Shown here piece by piece: positions 41,693-51,122 of a stretch of 64,000 bases of DNA. The position numbers and the translations under genes were made by a program. This DNA comes from Furfurilactobacillus entadae (lineage in GTDB: Bacteria; Bacillota; Bacilli; Lactobacillales; Lactobacillaceae), in the NCBI RefSeq assembly GCF_045862745.1, contig NZ_BQXN01000009.1, positions 12,949-76,948 of the forward strand, given 5' to 3'. The number at the start of each line of letters is the position of its first letter. Position 1 is the stretch's first letter. The notes beneath the pieces are model-generated. The model saw only the letters and a list, made by a program, of their open reading frames with translations. It was not told where the DNA came from and did not search any database.

Positions 41693-44020
41693 TTAACCTT
41701 GTGACTGCGGCGATTCTTGTTGGTACACCTGGCGCGGTCGTGAACCATCAGCCGGTCCAACGATCCCCTTGGTCTCCATGTCGTCAATCATCCGGGCAGC
41801 CCGGTTATAGCCGATTCGAAACCGTCGTTGCAGTAGCGATGTTGACGCCTTTTGTTGCTCCTGAACAAAGGCAACTGCCTCATCAAACAGTTCGTCCATA
41901 TCGTCTGCACGTTCTTCATCAGCAGTTTCCGCTAAGTCCGCATCGCTCACCGTCATACTGTCATCGTATTCGGCTGTCTGTTGTTCCTTAATGAAGGACA
42001 CCACAGCCGCCACATCTTGATCCGAGATAAATTCCCCCTGAACCCGGGTCGGTTTGTTCTGGTCAATGGGTTCATACAGCATGTCCCCACGACCCAACAG
42101 CCGTTCAGCCCCGTTACTGTCCAAAATGGTGCGTGAATCGATCCCACTGGAAACAGCAAACGCAATTCGTGACGGCACGTTTGCTTTGATTAATCCCGTG
42201 ATGACATCCACAGATGGGCGTTGCGTCGCTAGAATCATGTGAATCCCAGCGGCCCGGCCCATTTGCGCAATTCGAATGATGGCATCCTCAACCTCTGACG
42301 AAACGGTCATCATTAAGTCAGCCAATTCATCCACAATCGCCACCACATACGGCAGCTTCGGCTGCGCCACGTTGGTGCCCCCGTTGTTATGTTCAGCCAG
42401 TTTGTTGTAGCCATCGATGTTTCGAACACCGTAATCAGCAAACAACTCGTACCGCCGCGTCATTTCGGCCACCACCTTGTGAAGCGCCTTGGCTGCCCGC
42501 TTTGGTTCCGAGACCACCGGCGTGAGCAAGTGAGGAATGTCGTTATAAACGGACAGTTCGACCCGTTTCGGATCGATCAGCATAAACTTCACTTGATCTG
42601 GCTTCGCCTGCATCAGTAAGCTTGTAATGATCCCGTTGATGGCCACTGACTTCCCTGATCCTGTTGATCCGGCAATTAACAGGTGCGGCATCTTCGTTAA
42701 ATCACACATCACGATGTTCCCGGTGACATCACGCCCCAGTGGCACATTCAGTACCTTATTGGCGTGAGCCGGGGCATGTTCAATCACATCCCGGAAGGAA
42801 ACCGTGGAAATCTCCTTATTAGGGACTTCAATTCCGATCAACGGTTTCCCTGGAATTGGCGCTTCGATCCGAATGTCCTTCGCTGATAGTGCAAGCGCCA
42901 GGTCATCCGCTAAGTTAACGATTTTGGAGACCTTGACCCCAATGGCCGGGTGAAGTTCATATTTTGTGACTGATGGTCCTAGACTGACATTTTTCACCTC
43001 AGCCTCCACGTTAAAACTCGCGAGTGTTTTCTGTAAAATCCGGGAATTCTCCTCAATCGCGTTATATTCACCGCTTTGATCCGTTGGCGGGATTTCTGTT
43101 AACAAACTCGCCGTTGGAAACTGGTAATCAGAAAGGTCTGCTGACGTACTTGCAAACGGTTCGGGGTCTGTCTCCGGAAGCTTGTCCGTATGATCAGCCG
43201 CCACCGTGATTTTTGGTGCGATTGGTGGTGCTTGTGTAACCGGTGTTGCTTTTTGAGCCGGTGCTGTCACTGGTGGTTGTGGCTGTACGACTGGTTCAGG
43301 TGTCGTTTTCGGTTCTGACTGTGGTTTGACTGGCTGATCTGGTGTCACGGTGTGCTCCACCGCTTCAGAAACGAAGTGCCGGCTCCACATCGCCACATGG
43401 CGACCGGTGCGCGCCAAGAACCGCCACAGCCAAACTAGTCCCCGACCAACCGTTGAGAACGGAATGTTAAGAAGCAACATTGCCCCAACAAACAGTAGTA
43501 CGGTGGACAGCAATGCTGCCCCTAAGTTAGCCACTGTGTGTTCAAACAGCGCATAGACTGCCGCGCCAATCATGCCACCGCCGACGTTCGTATTCAGGGT
43601 GCCACCCCGTAAGTTTTCGCCCAAAAACCCCCAGGTCAGTGCGATAAACTTCGTGTGGTAATTCAACCCCATAAACAGTCGTAAGTGATCGTAAACGAGC
43701 ACCCCGAGGTACACGAGCAGCGCGCCCGTTACCTGCTGCCGCGGAAGTCGCGGCCACCGCCCCGTGACACCAAGAATCAGGCCGCCAAGGACCAAACCAG
43801 CCGCAAGCACCTGGTTTGTGTTTCCCACCAAAATTGAAAAACAGTTGGCAACAAACGTTCCCGCTGCCCCGAGTCGTAAACAGGCAATGAGCGATAACAA
43901 CGCGAGCCCAAACCCGACAACGTTTTTTGTATACCGAAATTCACGGGTCGCTTTTTTAGTTTGCGGACGCTTACGCTTAGTGGCCGGCCGTTTACGGGTG
44001 GTCTTTTTTCGTGCTGGCAT
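41693..44020 (-). CDS. ftsK: DNA translocase FtsK/SpoIIIE
   Basis: Septum-bound motor that pumps chromosome ends out of the closing septum. The 775-residue protein has a Lys/Arg-rich tail, about four membrane spans (residues 25-175), a Pro/Gln/Thr linker, and the RecA-like motor with Walker A AGSTGSGKS near residue 450 and Walker B VAIVDELADL. The C-terminal winged-helix gamma domain (ALLQRRFRIGYNRAARMID-like segment) reads the polar KOPS/SRS sequences. Start at 44020 after GGGGGA; the open frame to 44044 is not used. Confidence 0.95.
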   Translation of the reverse strand: MPARKKTTRKRPATKRKRPQTKKATREFRYTKNVVGFGLALLSLIACLRLGAAGTFVANCFSILVGNTNQVLAAGLVLGGLILGVTGRWPRLPRQQVTGALLVYLGVLVYDHLRLFMGLNYHTKFIALTWGFLGENLRGGTLNTNVGGGMIGAAVYALFEHTVANLGAALLSTVLLFVGAMLLLNIPFSTVGRGLVWLWRFLARTGRHVAMWSRHFVSEAVEHTVTPDQPVKPQSEPKTTPEPVVQPQPPVTAPAQKATPVTQAPPIAPKITVAADHTDKLPETDPEPFASTSADLSDYQFPTASLLTEIPPTDQSGEYNAIEENSRILQKTLASFNVEAEVKNVSLGPSVTKYELHPAIGVKVSKIVNLADDLALALSAKDIRIEAPIPGKPLIGIEVPNKEISTVSFRDVIEHAPAHANKVLNVPLGRDVTGNIVMCDLTKMPHLLIAGSTGSGKSVAINGIITSLLMQAKPDQVKFMLIDPKRVELSVYNDIPHLLTPVVSEPKRAAKALHKVVAEMTRRYELFADYGVRNIDGYNKLAEHNNGGTNVAQPKLPYVVAIVDELADLMMTVSSEVEDAIIRIAQMGRAAGIHMILATQRPSVDVITGLIKANVPSRIAFAVSSGIDSRTILDSNGAERLLGRGDMLYEPIDQNKPTRVQGEFISDQDVAAVVSFIKEQQTAEYDDSMTVSDADLAETADEERADDMDELFDEAVAFVQEQQKASTSLLQRRFRIGYNRAARMIDDMETKGIVGPADGSRPRQVYQQESPQSQG

Positions 44021-44056
44021 GTTACTGCGTCCCCCTTTGTTCATTGACTACCATGG

Positions 44057-44569
44057 TTACTTTAATTTGTCGTTTTTGTACCAGTACGTTTGGTCAAGCT
44101 GATTGAACCCCTGCTGGCGGACAGCTTCATAAATAACGATTGCCGCTGAATTGGATAAGTTCAGTGCCCGAATGTGCGAATCATCCTGAGGAATCCGAAT
44201 GGCTTCATCAGGATGCTGGCGCATAAATGGTTCTGGCAACCCCGTTGTCTCCTTCCCAAACAAAAACCAGTAGTCGTGATCAGGCTTGGAATAATCTGGA
44301 TCAACATACGTTTGGTTGGCAAACTTCGACACTAAAAACAGTTCATCTTCTTCAGGGATGGCCGCCATAAACGCCTGGAGGTTCTTATGGTATGTAATGG
44401 CAACCTTATCCCAGTAGTCCAGTCCCGCCCGTTTTAAGTGGGCATCATCTGTCGAAAACCCGAGTGGTTCGATCAGGTGAAGGGCTGTATCTGTCCCAGC
44501 ACAGGTCCGGGCAATATTTCCAGTATTTGCAGGCATTAATGGTTCAAATAAGGCAATGTGATTAGTCAC
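44057..44569 (-). CDS. trmL: tRNA (cytidine/uridine-34-2'-O)-methyltransferase TrmL
   Basis: A SPOUT-fold enzyme that methylates the ribose of the wobble base in tRNA-Leu isoacceptors. The 170-residue protein has HIALFEPLMPANTGNIARTC at the start, then FGKETTGLPE (SAM site) and RALNLSNSAAIVIYEAVRQ, the knot motif. The start is GTG at 44569 with AAGGAG seven bases upstream; a longer frame to 44605 is rejected. Confidence 0.95.
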   Translation of the reverse strand: MTNHIALFEPLMPANTGNIARTCAGTDTALHLIEPLGFSTDDAHLKRAGLDYWDKVAITYHKNLQAFMAAIPEEDELFLVSKFANQTYVDPDYSKPDHDYWFLFGKETTGLPEPFMRQHPDEAIRIPQDDSHIRALNLSNSAAIVIYEAVRQQGFNQLDQTYWYKNDKLK

Positions 44570-44628
44570 GATAAAACTCCTTTTAAGCGCATTAGTTACA
44601 ATCAATAAAATGTGATAACGAAAATAAA

Positions 44629-44671
44629 AACGTAGTCACCTCGGTATCAAGATACAGCGAGGCGCTACGTT
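44629..44671 (-). terminator. Intrinsic terminator downstream of rlmA-like gene
   Basis: In minus-strand RNA AACGTAG and CTACGTT form the outer stem, CCTCG/CGAGG the inner stem, followed by TTTTATTTT. Confidence 0.75.
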
Positions 44672-44797
44672 AATGAAGTCCAACTCTGAAAGTCACTAAC
44701 GAAAAAATTTCGATATTGGCTCCCGAATGATTCCACAAGCATCGTAGCACTTGTGCAACACCACTGCAATGGTCGAGACCACGTCACGCTTGTGCGC

Positions 44798-45655
44798 CTA
44801 TGCACCAACCGTGACGGACAGGATGCTAACATCCACGGTCACAGCCGCAACTGGATCCTGATTAGCGGCCTTGCGATGCACGTCATCGGTACCCCAGCTT
44901 AACGGTGTCATGGCCAGCATGTCATTAATCCGCTCGGCACCAATGGGGAATTGATACTGCACTTGTTCACGGGTCATCGTCGGGTAGTGTTGCTCGAAGA
45001 GATCAACCACCCGCTCATTTTGATAGTGATATTGCGGGTCAGTTTCTTCATACAACGCGTGACGCAATTCCACAAGGTAATTTGCGTTTGGCACCACCTT
45101 AATGATCTGCCCCCCAGGCCGGATGACCCGTTCAAATTCACGGTACGCTGACGGCGAAAACAGTTCAATGACGGCATCAAACGACTGGTTTGCAAACGGC
45201 AGGTTCGCCAAGTCTGCCACGCAAAAGAAACTTTTGGTGGCTAACTGCGTGGCTAGATTCACGCCATCTTTTGAGATATCAAATCCGATCAATGTATCCG
45301 CCGGTTGTTGGCGTAGCTGATCCAACTGTGCTAACGGCGTCCCCTCACCCGTACCAACGTCAAGAATCCGTTGGGGGGTTGGCGCCAACTGTGCATTGAT
45401 CTCCTGCACGATTGGGGCAAAGAGCCCCGCAGTCAGCATCCGCCGGCGGGCTGCCAGCATCAAGGCGTCATATTCGGTCGCCACCGCGTGATTTAAAAAG
45501 TACAGACTGCCCTTTCGGTTTAGGTCCAGGCTGTGGCCGCGTGAGCAAACCACGGTGTGACCGGCCACATGGTCGTAAGCGTCACCACACGTTGGGCACC
45601 GAAACAGTGCCAAATGTTCAGTTATAAATTGAGTGCCCTCGTCGATTTTTTTCAT
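44798..45655 (-). CDS. 23S rRNA (guanine-N1)-methyltransferase RlmA-like
   Basis: A 285-residue SAM methyltransferase with an N-terminal zinc-binding region FRCPTCG...VVCSRGHSLDLNRKG (Cys/Cys, Cys/His) and the class I SAM motif ILDVGTGEGTPL. This is the pattern of RlmA (G745/G748 methylation in the macrolide exit tunnel; the TlrB-like type can affect tylosin/mycinamicin sensitivity). The start at 45655 has no ribosome binding site; instead TATAAT with an extended TGG lies seven bases before the ATG, so the mRNA is predicted to be leaderless. Confidence 0.88.
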   Translation of the reverse strand: MKKIDEGTQFITEHLALFRCPTCGDAYDHVAGHTVVCSRGHSLDLNRKGSLYFLNHAVATEYDALMLAARRRMLTAGLFAPIVQEINAQLAPTPQRILDVGTGEGTPLAQLDQLRQQPADTLIGFDISKDGVNLATQLATKSFFCVADLANLPFANQSFDAVIELFSPSAYREFERVIRPGGQIIKVVPNANYLVELRHALYEETDPQYHYQNERVVDLFEQHYPTMTREQVQYQFPIGAERINDMLAMTPLSWGTDDVHRKAANQDPVAAVTVDVSILSVTVGA

Positions 45656-45662
45656 AACATCA

Positions 45663-45671
45663 ATTATACCA
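45663..45671 (-). promoter_or_regulatory. Extended -10 promoter giving a leaderless rlmA-like mRNA
   Basis: TGGTATAAT on the minus strand; TATAAT at 45663-45668 ends seven bases before the A of the start ATG at 45655. No good -35 at 17 bases. Confidence 0.55.
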
Positions 45672-45723
45672 TTTGAAGTGTTGACCGACCGGAAAAACAG
45701 TTAAATGGTTGTGCTAATTCTTC

Positions 45724-45775
45724 AAAAATAAACGTACCCCCAAACTCACTTCTGAAGTCCGGTGGGTACGTTTAT
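45724..45775 (-). terminator. Intrinsic terminator of the AI-2E family gene
   Basis: ATAAACGTACCC pairs with GGGTACGTTTAT, followed by TTTTTG in minus-strand RNA. Confidence 0.75.
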
Positions 45776-45777
45776 GG

Positions 45778-46974
45778 CTAATCTTGCTTGTTTTCTGGTT
45801 GTGGGGCCTGTGCTGCTGGGCTAGTTGGCTCAGCTTGGTACCACCGCGCGTGCTCGCGCCAATAGTGATAGCAATGTGTCCCGATGACTTTCAAAATAGC
45901 ATAGCCGGGAACCCCAAAAATAACACCCAAAACACCAAAGATTTTTCCCGCCGCTAACAGCACAATGATGATTGTAACCGGGTGAATTTTCAGGCTCTGA
46001 CCAAGGATCAATGGTGAAATCACCCGGCCTTCAATAGTCTGCTCAATGGCAAAAACAATCAAGACTTCTACCAACATCCACGGTGATGTAAACACACCAA
46101 CCACAACAGCCGGCACCATTGCTAAAAATGAGCCGAGGTATGGAATCAAATTTAGTAGGCCCGCCACAATACCTAGTGTCAGGGCAAACTTTAACCCAAT
46201 GATGAGGTAGCCCACGTAAAACATCAGGGCGACAAAGAACGCCACCGTCAGCTGCCCCCGAATGTAATTGGCAACCTGGTCATTGATTTCCTTTAGCACG
46301 GTTAAAAACGAATCCTGCAACCGTTCGGGCAGTAGTCGCGCCGCAGCCCGGGGTAGTTTTCTGCCTTCCAATAACATGTACCACAAGATGAATGGGAAGG
46401 TCACCAGAGCAACCAACCAGGTGGTCACAGAACTCACCACGCTGCCCAGCCCGCCGATCGTGTTACCGGCTGTATTCTTAACCACTCCACTCAGACTCTT
46501 GTTCAATTGGGTATCGTATTGGTCCAGCAAGTGCCGCAGCCACTTCAGATTAGGGTCTTGCCACAGTGACGTGGTGGAGTTAAGCACGTTTTGCCAGTAC
46601 CGGGGCCAATTATGGATGAGACCACCAATTTGTGTCTGAATAACCGGAATAACGCTCACCACGCCCCAGATAAGTAGCGCCCCCACAATAATGAAGAGCC
46701 CAATGATCGACCACGTTCGTCGAACATGGAACCGGCCACGTTCTAGCCAGTCCACCACCGGGTTCAGCAGGTAATAAAAGACCCCCGCTAAGATTACAGG
46801 GCCACCAATAATACTGAAAAATTGCTGAACCGGCTTAAAGAACCATGCCACCTGCTGAAACAACCAGAGAATGCTGAGGGCCAGCAAGATGATTGCTAAA
46901 TACATCAGGATCCGTTTAGCACCGGCACTGCTCAATAACCGTGGCGTTTTTGTCGCGCCCTTTTTTCGTTCCAT
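45778..46974 (-). CDS. AI-2E family transporter (TqsA/YdiK-like permease)
   Basis: A 398-residue integral membrane protein with about eight spans. It has the usual family pattern: an N-terminal pair of spans (LLALSILWLFQQV), a middle soluble-looking part (residues 110-190) and the C-terminal LIPYLGSFLAMVPAVVVGV, then VISPLILGQSLKIHPVTIII. Members export autoinducer-2 or exchange Na+/H+; most are of unknown substrate, so the name is only a family label. ATG at 46974 (GGAGG seven bases before) is preferred over GTG at 46977. Confidence 0.88.
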   Translation of the reverse strand: MERKKGATKTPRLLSSAGAKRILMYLAIILLALSILWLFQQVAWFFKPVQQFFSIIGGPVILAGVFYYLLNPVVDWLERGRFHVRRTWSIIGLFIIVGALLIWGVVSVIPVIQTQIGGLIHNWPRYWQNVLNSTTSLWQDPNLKWLRHLLDQYDTQLNKSLSGVVKNTAGNTIGGLGSVVSSVTTWLVALVTFPFILWYMLLEGRKLPRAAARLLPERLQDSFLTVLKEINDQVANYIRGQLTVAFFVALMFYVGYLIIGLKFALTLGIVAGLLNLIPYLGSFLAMVPAVVVGVFTSPWMLVEVLIVFAIEQTIEGRVISPLILGQSLKIHPVTIIIVLLAAGKIFGVLGVIFGVPGYAILKVIGTHCYHYWREHARWYQAEPTSPAAQAPQPENKQD

Positions 46975-47097
46975 CACGTGTCCTCCCCTGAACGGAATTT
47001 CTTGCTTGCAAGTATAGCATAAACAACCGCCAGCCCATGATTTTCCGGCTTTTTCCCCCGTTATTTGGTGACGACAATCTGCTTGTGAAACTTTAAG

Positions 47098-47121
47098 TAA
47101 TCGTTTTCACTATGCTATACT
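47098..47121 (+). promoter_or_regulatory. Candidate extended -10 promoter of the lactonase gene
   Basis: TGCTATACT (47113-47121) is an extended -10; the -35 (TTAAGT region, 47093-47098) is weak. Confidence 0.45.
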
Positions 47122-47153
47122 AGGCACCAATAAGACGAGGAGGCATCATCACT

Positions 47154-48188
47154 ATGTTAGAAAAATTTCTTGTTGGTACATACACAAAGAAGACAAGCGC
47201 CGGGGTCTACGAAATGACGCTCGACACGGACACCGAATCACTGAGTGCCCCAACGCTTGTTGCCCACGCAGACAGCCCAACATACCTGGCCCTTTCTAAA
47301 GCGCACAAGCTGTACGCTGTTGATAAAGACGCGGCCGCTGGTCAGGGCGGCACCTCAGCGTTTGACCTGTCAACAACACCAGCCACATTGCTGAACCATG
47401 TTTTCTCAAACGGTTCCAGTGCTGCCTATGAAGCCATTGATGAGGCACGCCAACTCGTTTACGAGGGGAATTACCACACGGGGACCGTTAAGAGTTTTAC
47501 CATTCAACCAGATGGCTCCCTCGCCCTTGCTGACGTGATTACGCACACAGGCACCGTTGGCCCCAAACCAGAACAAGCTGATGGCCCCCACGTGCACTAC
47601 ACCAACCTGACACCAGATAACCGCCTCATCGTTTGTGATCTCGGCCTGGACCAAGTCATGATTTACGATGTCAGTGCTGCCGGGAAATTAACGCTTGTTT
47701 CCACCTACCAAACGGAACCCGGGTTTGGCCCCCGTCACGTTGTGTTCCACCCAACAAAACCCTTGTGCTATTTAGCTGGAGAATTAAGTAGTCAAATCGC
47801 CGTATTGGCTTATGATGCCGCCACTGGCACCCTCACCCATGAACAAACCGTTTCAACCATTCCAGCTGACTGGACGGCCCATAACGGTGCCGCCGCCATT
47901 CGGATCTCACAGGATGGACAATTTGTTTACGTCAGCAACCGTGGTTTTAATACACTAGCTGTGTTTGCGGTCTTAGAAGATGGTACACTGTCTCTACGGC
48001 AACAAATCAGTACCGAAGGCGATTTTCCTAGAGATTTCGATCTCGATCCATCCCAACGGTTCGTGGTTGCGGTTAACCAAAACACGGATAACGCGACCCT
48101 CTATCGTCGTAACGCCACCACTGGTCAGCTCACGCTCCAGCAAAAAGACGTTGCGGTTCCTGAAGGTGTCTGTGTCCTGTTTGAATAA
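47154..48188 (+). CDS. pgl: 6-phosphogluconolactonase (YkgB/Pgl, beta-propeller type)
   Basis: A 344-residue seven-bladed beta-propeller lactonase that opens 6-phosphogluconolactone in the cytosol. It has VGTYTKKTSAGVY near the start, GPHVHYTNLTPDNR with likely catalytic His, GPRHVVFHPTKP and VSNRGFNTLAVF, which are marks of the Pgl (not DevB) family. Together with Gnd it supplies the oxidative branch ahead of phosphoketolase. GGAGG precedes the ATG. cutC follows after 37 bases. Confidence 0.93.
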   Translation: MLEKFLVGTYTKKTSAGVYEMTLDTDTESLSAPTLVAHADSPTYLALSKAHKLYAVDKDAAAGQGGTSAFDLSTTPATLLNHVFSNGSSAAYEAIDEARQLVYEGNYHTGTVKSFTIQPDGSLALADVITHTGTVGPKPEQADGPHVHYTNLTPDNRLIVCDLGLDQVMIYDVSAAGKLTLVSTYQTEPGFGPRHVVFHPTKPLCYLAGELSSQIAVLAYDAATGTLTHEQTVSTIPADWTAHNGAAAIRISQDGQFVYVSNRGFNTLAVFAVLEDGTLSLRQQISTEGDFPRDFDLDPSQRFVVAVNQNTDNATLYRRNATTGQLTLQQKDVAVPEGVCVLFE

Positions 48189-48225
48189 CCATTTGCCGAT
48201 TACACATAGGTAAAGGAGAATTACT

Positions 48226-48873
48226 GTGAGCGTTCAATTTATCTCAGAAGTCGCCGTCGAAAATTACACAACGGTTCCCGCCGCCATTGCTGCTGGTGCA
48301 AACCGGATCGAACTAAACGATAACTTAGCCGTTGGCGGAACAACCGTTAGTCGTGGGGTGATGAGTGAAACAGCTCGTTACGCCGGTGAACACCATGTTC
48401 CTGTCACGGCCATGATTCGCCCCCGGGGCGGTGACTTCGTGTACAACGATACCGAAATCAAAATCATGGAAGCAGACCTCTTTTCCGCGCAAGAATTGGG
48501 ACTGGATGGCGTTGCCTTTGGTGCGCTCACGCCTGATCACAAACTCGATGTCGATGCGTTGGAACAGTTGATTGCCGCAGCTAGCGGCATGAGTCTAACG
48601 TTCCACATGGCGTTTGATGAACTCGCGCCTGCTGACCAGTTAACCGCCATTGACTGGCTTGTGGATCATGATTTTGACCGCATCTTGACACACGGAGGAC
48701 CACTGACCGCGCCCATTAGTGACCACCTTGATCACCTTCAGGCGCTGATTACCGCGGCGGCTGGGCGCATCACGATTCTTCCAGGCGGTGGTATTACGGC
48801 TGAAAACGCAGCTACCATTGCGGAAACACTTCAAGTCCACGCGCTTCACGGAACAAAGGTTATTGACTACTAA
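48226..48873 (+). CDS. cutC: CutC family protein
   Basis: A 215-residue TIM-barrel protein of the CutC family (ISEVAVENYTTVPAAIAAGANRIELNDNL at the start, MIRPRGGDFVYND, FHMAFDE, RILTHGG, ILPGGGI). It was named for copper homeostasis in E. coli, but a direct role in copper is doubtful, and a sugar- or nucleotide-binding enzyme role is possible. The length is a little below the 240-residue mean. The start is GTG at 48226 after AAAGGAG. Likely co-transcribed with pgl. Confidence 0.92.
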   Translation: MSVQFISEVAVENYTTVPAAIAAGANRIELNDNLAVGGTTVSRGVMSETARYAGEHHVPVTAMIRPRGGDFVYNDTEIKIMEADLFSAQELGLDGVAFGALTPDHKLDVDALEQLIAAASGMSLTFHMAFDELAPADQLTAIDWLVDHDFDRILTHGGPLTAPISDHLDHLQALITAAAGRITILPGGGITAENAATIAETLQVHALHGTKVIDY

Positions 48874-48917
48874 CTAACCGATCATTTGTAACCTGCTGTC
48901 ATCCACGTTCACGTTGA

Positions 48918-48967
48918 TCATGTAAAAAGGCTGTTATCCTCACTGGGATAACAGCCTTTTTACATGA
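48918..48967. terminator. Long bidirectional terminator after cutC
   Basis: A perfect 22-bp stem (48918-48939 with 48946-48967) around a six-base loop, with A5/T5 inside. It serves cutC and the converging small gene. Confidence 0.85.
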
Positions 48968-48976
48968 GTTGTTGTT

Positions 48977-49195
48977 TTAGTTTGTCCGGCGGAGTTGCCA
49001 ATCCAGCCCTAATAAGCTCGCCGTGGTCACCAGTCGATCCGGGAGTGTACATTTTGCCACCGCGGAGTCCGTTCCTTGATCAGACGTCAGGTCAAACTGA
49101 AAGTACCCGCTCCCTAGCTCTTCGGTCGTAACACGATAGTGACCAATTTCCGCTTCATCAACGTGTTCTTCGCCATCACAAATCAGTTCTGTCAT
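48977..49195 (-). CDS. Small conserved-looking acidic protein, function unknown
   Basis: A 72-residue cytosolic protein with an acidic first half (CDGEEHVDEAEIGHYRVTTEELG) and a beta-rich pattern (YFQFDLTSDQG, then AVAKCTLPDRL). I do not recognise its family. AAGGATGGG stands before the ATG at 49195, and the terminator at 48918-48967 is directly downstream, so it is probably real. Confidence 0.65.
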   Translation of the reverse strand: MTELICDGEEHVDEAEIGHYRVTTEELGSGYFQFDLTSDQGTDSAVAKCTLPDRLVTTASLLGLDWQLRRTN

Positions 49196-49328
49196 TTATT
49201 AACCCATCCTTGCCATAATTGTATTTATTCTATGTTATTTGTAAATTAATAATTAGGTAGTATAGCACTAATCTACACCCGGTCAGCCGTTCACCCAAAA
49301 TTCATTCAGGATCATAACAAATCTTAAC

Positions 49329-49375
49329 TAAAAGGATTACAAGTCCACCCCCGTGGTCTTGTAATCCCCTTTTTT
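49329..49375. terminator. Terminator of the relQ-nadK-rluD operon
   Basis: GGATTACAAG pairs with CTTGTAATCC, with inner CAC/GTG. A- and T-runs on both sides make it usable in both directions. Confidence 0.8.
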
Positions 49376-49383
49376 AATTCTGC

Positions 49384-50286
49384 TTATTCACTTGCTGCTA
49401 ATAATTGAACAATATCTTGCGCCGGGGCCACATGCACCGTTTGTTCCTGCCCCACAAAGGGGTCAAAGAAACGAATATCGGTGCAGGCAAGCGCCTGCCG
49501 CTCGATTCCCCAATCTAACGGGCCCTCGTACAGCTCGTCACCAACCAAGGGGTGCCCAATACTGCTAAAATGCACGCGGATTTGGTGCGTTCGCCCGGTG
49601 TGTAACCGCACTTTGACAACCGTGAACCGGGCTGTCTCATTGAGTACCCAAAATTCGGTGTGCGCACTCTGCCCAGTGGGCCCCGTTGTTCGTTTAACAA
49701 ACGACGTCTCATCCCGCAAGATTGGCGCGGTGATGTCACCGTGCGCTGGCAAGCCGACACCGGCCACCACCGCAAGGTACGTTTTGGCCATGCTGTGATC
49801 CTTCAATTGTTTATCCAACACCGAATGAGCCATATGATGTTTACCAAACAAAACGATGCCGCTGGTCCCCTTATCCAGTCGGGTCACAATGTGGGGCACC
49901 TGGAGGGCCATCCCGTGTGTGATGAAGTAGCCCTTTACTCGGTTGACCATCGTGTCATTGCCATAATGGTGCGCCGGAACGGACGCCACCCCCGCCGGCT
50001 TATTCACAATTAAAAAGTTGTCATCCTCGGCAACAATCGTTAACGGGGCGTCAGAAATCGCAACCGCCGCGTTAGCCGGTTCCGGTGGTAATGTGATGGT
50101 CACCACGTCTTGTGGTTGCACCAGATCCACACTCCACGCCGGCACATGGTTAATCTGCATGCTTCCACCATGAAACTTGATTTGAATCAAAACGGCGTGA
50201 GAAACCCCGTGAGCGCTTAAAAACGTCCCCAGTTTGACCGGTTCATCCCCCTGATGACGCCACTCAAACTGCAATGGATACGCCAT
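49384..50286 (-). CDS. RluA-family pseudouridine synthase
   Basis: A 300-residue enzyme that isomerises uridine to pseudouridine in rRNA or tRNA. It has a short N-terminal region (S4-like, weak), then IVNKPAGVASVP, the catalytic motif VTRLDKGTSGI with the essential Asp, and RTHQIRVHFSSIGHPLVGDELYEG. Similar to B. subtilis YjbO/RluD-like; the target base is not evident. Its ATG overlaps the stop of nadK (TAATG). Third gene of relQ-nadK-rluD, an order found in many Firmicutes. Confidence 0.92.
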   Translation of the reverse strand: MAYPLQFEWRHQGDEPVKLGTFLSAHGVSHAVLIQIKFHGGSMQINHVPAWSVDLVQPQDVVTITLPPEPANAAVAISDAPLTIVAEDDNFLIVNKPAGVASVPAHHYGNDTMVNRVKGYFITHGMALQVPHIVTRLDKGTSGIVLFGKHHMAHSVLDKQLKDHSMAKTYLAVVAGVGLPAHGDITAPILRDETSFVKRTTGPTGQSAHTEFWVLNETARFTVVKVRLHTGRTHQIRVHFSSIGHPLVGDELYEGPLDWGIERQALACTDIRFFDPFVGQEQTVHVAPAQDIVQLLAASE

Positions 50287-51089
50287 TATAAAACGTCTCC
50301 AATAAAGGATTCACGAACGCGTTCCCAAAACGCCGTGTGCCGATACTCCGCAAAATAAATGCGCTGCTCAGAAACACGAAACGTAATTTCCTTGATCAAT
50401 CGTTCTGGCGTTTGAAATTGGTCACAAGTGATGGCAAAGTTATCGGCATCCTCAGAGCGTAAGGTCACCCATTCATCCTTGCCGATCACAAAAGAAGCCC
50501 CCAACGTCCGGAAGACCCGGTTATTAATGGACGCAATCTCAGCTATTTGGATGGCCTCAATTTCTGGATGTAAAACGGCCCCACCCAGGGATTTATTGTA
50601 GCCAGTTGACCCTGTTGGCGTTGAAAAACACAGGCCATCACCACGGAATCGTTCAAAAAGCTGATCCTTAATGTAAACATCGCAAACCAACGTTTTGGCG
50701 GCTTTTTTAACGGTTGCTTCGTTTAACGCTAAGAACTGACGTGGCTGTGTTTCACCCTTATACGTGATGTTAATATCCAGTAGTGGATAACTCACACTTT
50801 CGCCGTTGTCATGCGTTAAGCTGGAAACCAGTTGGTCAATCTCATAATCGCGCCAGTCTGTGTAAAAACCTAAGTGTCCCGTATGTAACCCGACAAACCG
50901 AACGTGGGCAAGCATTGCTCGGTAATGGTGAAACGCGGATAACATGGTGCCATCACCGCCGACCGAAACCACAATGTCCGGATTTTTATCATCAATGCTT
51001 AAATTGGCCTTATTTAACGCCACCGTCAGTTTTTCAATGACAGCCCGCGTTGCATCATTTGGATAATAACTGTAAATTGCAATCTTCAT
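50286..51089 (-). CDS. nadK: NAD kinase
   Basis: Phosphorylates NAD to NADP. The 267-residue protein has the GGDGT motif (residues 44-48, SVGGDGTMLS), NEATVKKAAKT and the glycine-rich GDGLCFSTPTGSTGYNKSLGG region, which are the family marks. ATG at 51089 with AGAGG six bases upstream is chosen; a TTG at 51095 overlaps the site. In an operon with the upstream relQ and the downstream pseudouridine synthase. Confidence 0.95.
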   Translation of the reverse strand: MKIAIYSYYPNDATRAVIEKLTVALNKANLSIDDKNPDIVVSVGGDGTMLSAFHHYRAMLAHVRFVGLHTGHLGFYTDWRDYEIDQLVSSLTHDNGESVSYPLLDINITYKGETQPRQFLALNEATVKKAAKTLVCDVYIKDQLFERFRGDGLCFSTPTGSTGYNKSLGGAVLHPEIEAIQIAEIASINNRVFRTLGASFVIGKDEWVTLRSEDADNFAITCDQFQTPERLIKEITFRVSEQRIYFAEYRHTAFWERVRESFIGDVL

Positions 51090-51122
51090 CTGCAACCTCT
51101 ACTCTCTTTGCACAACCGTTCC

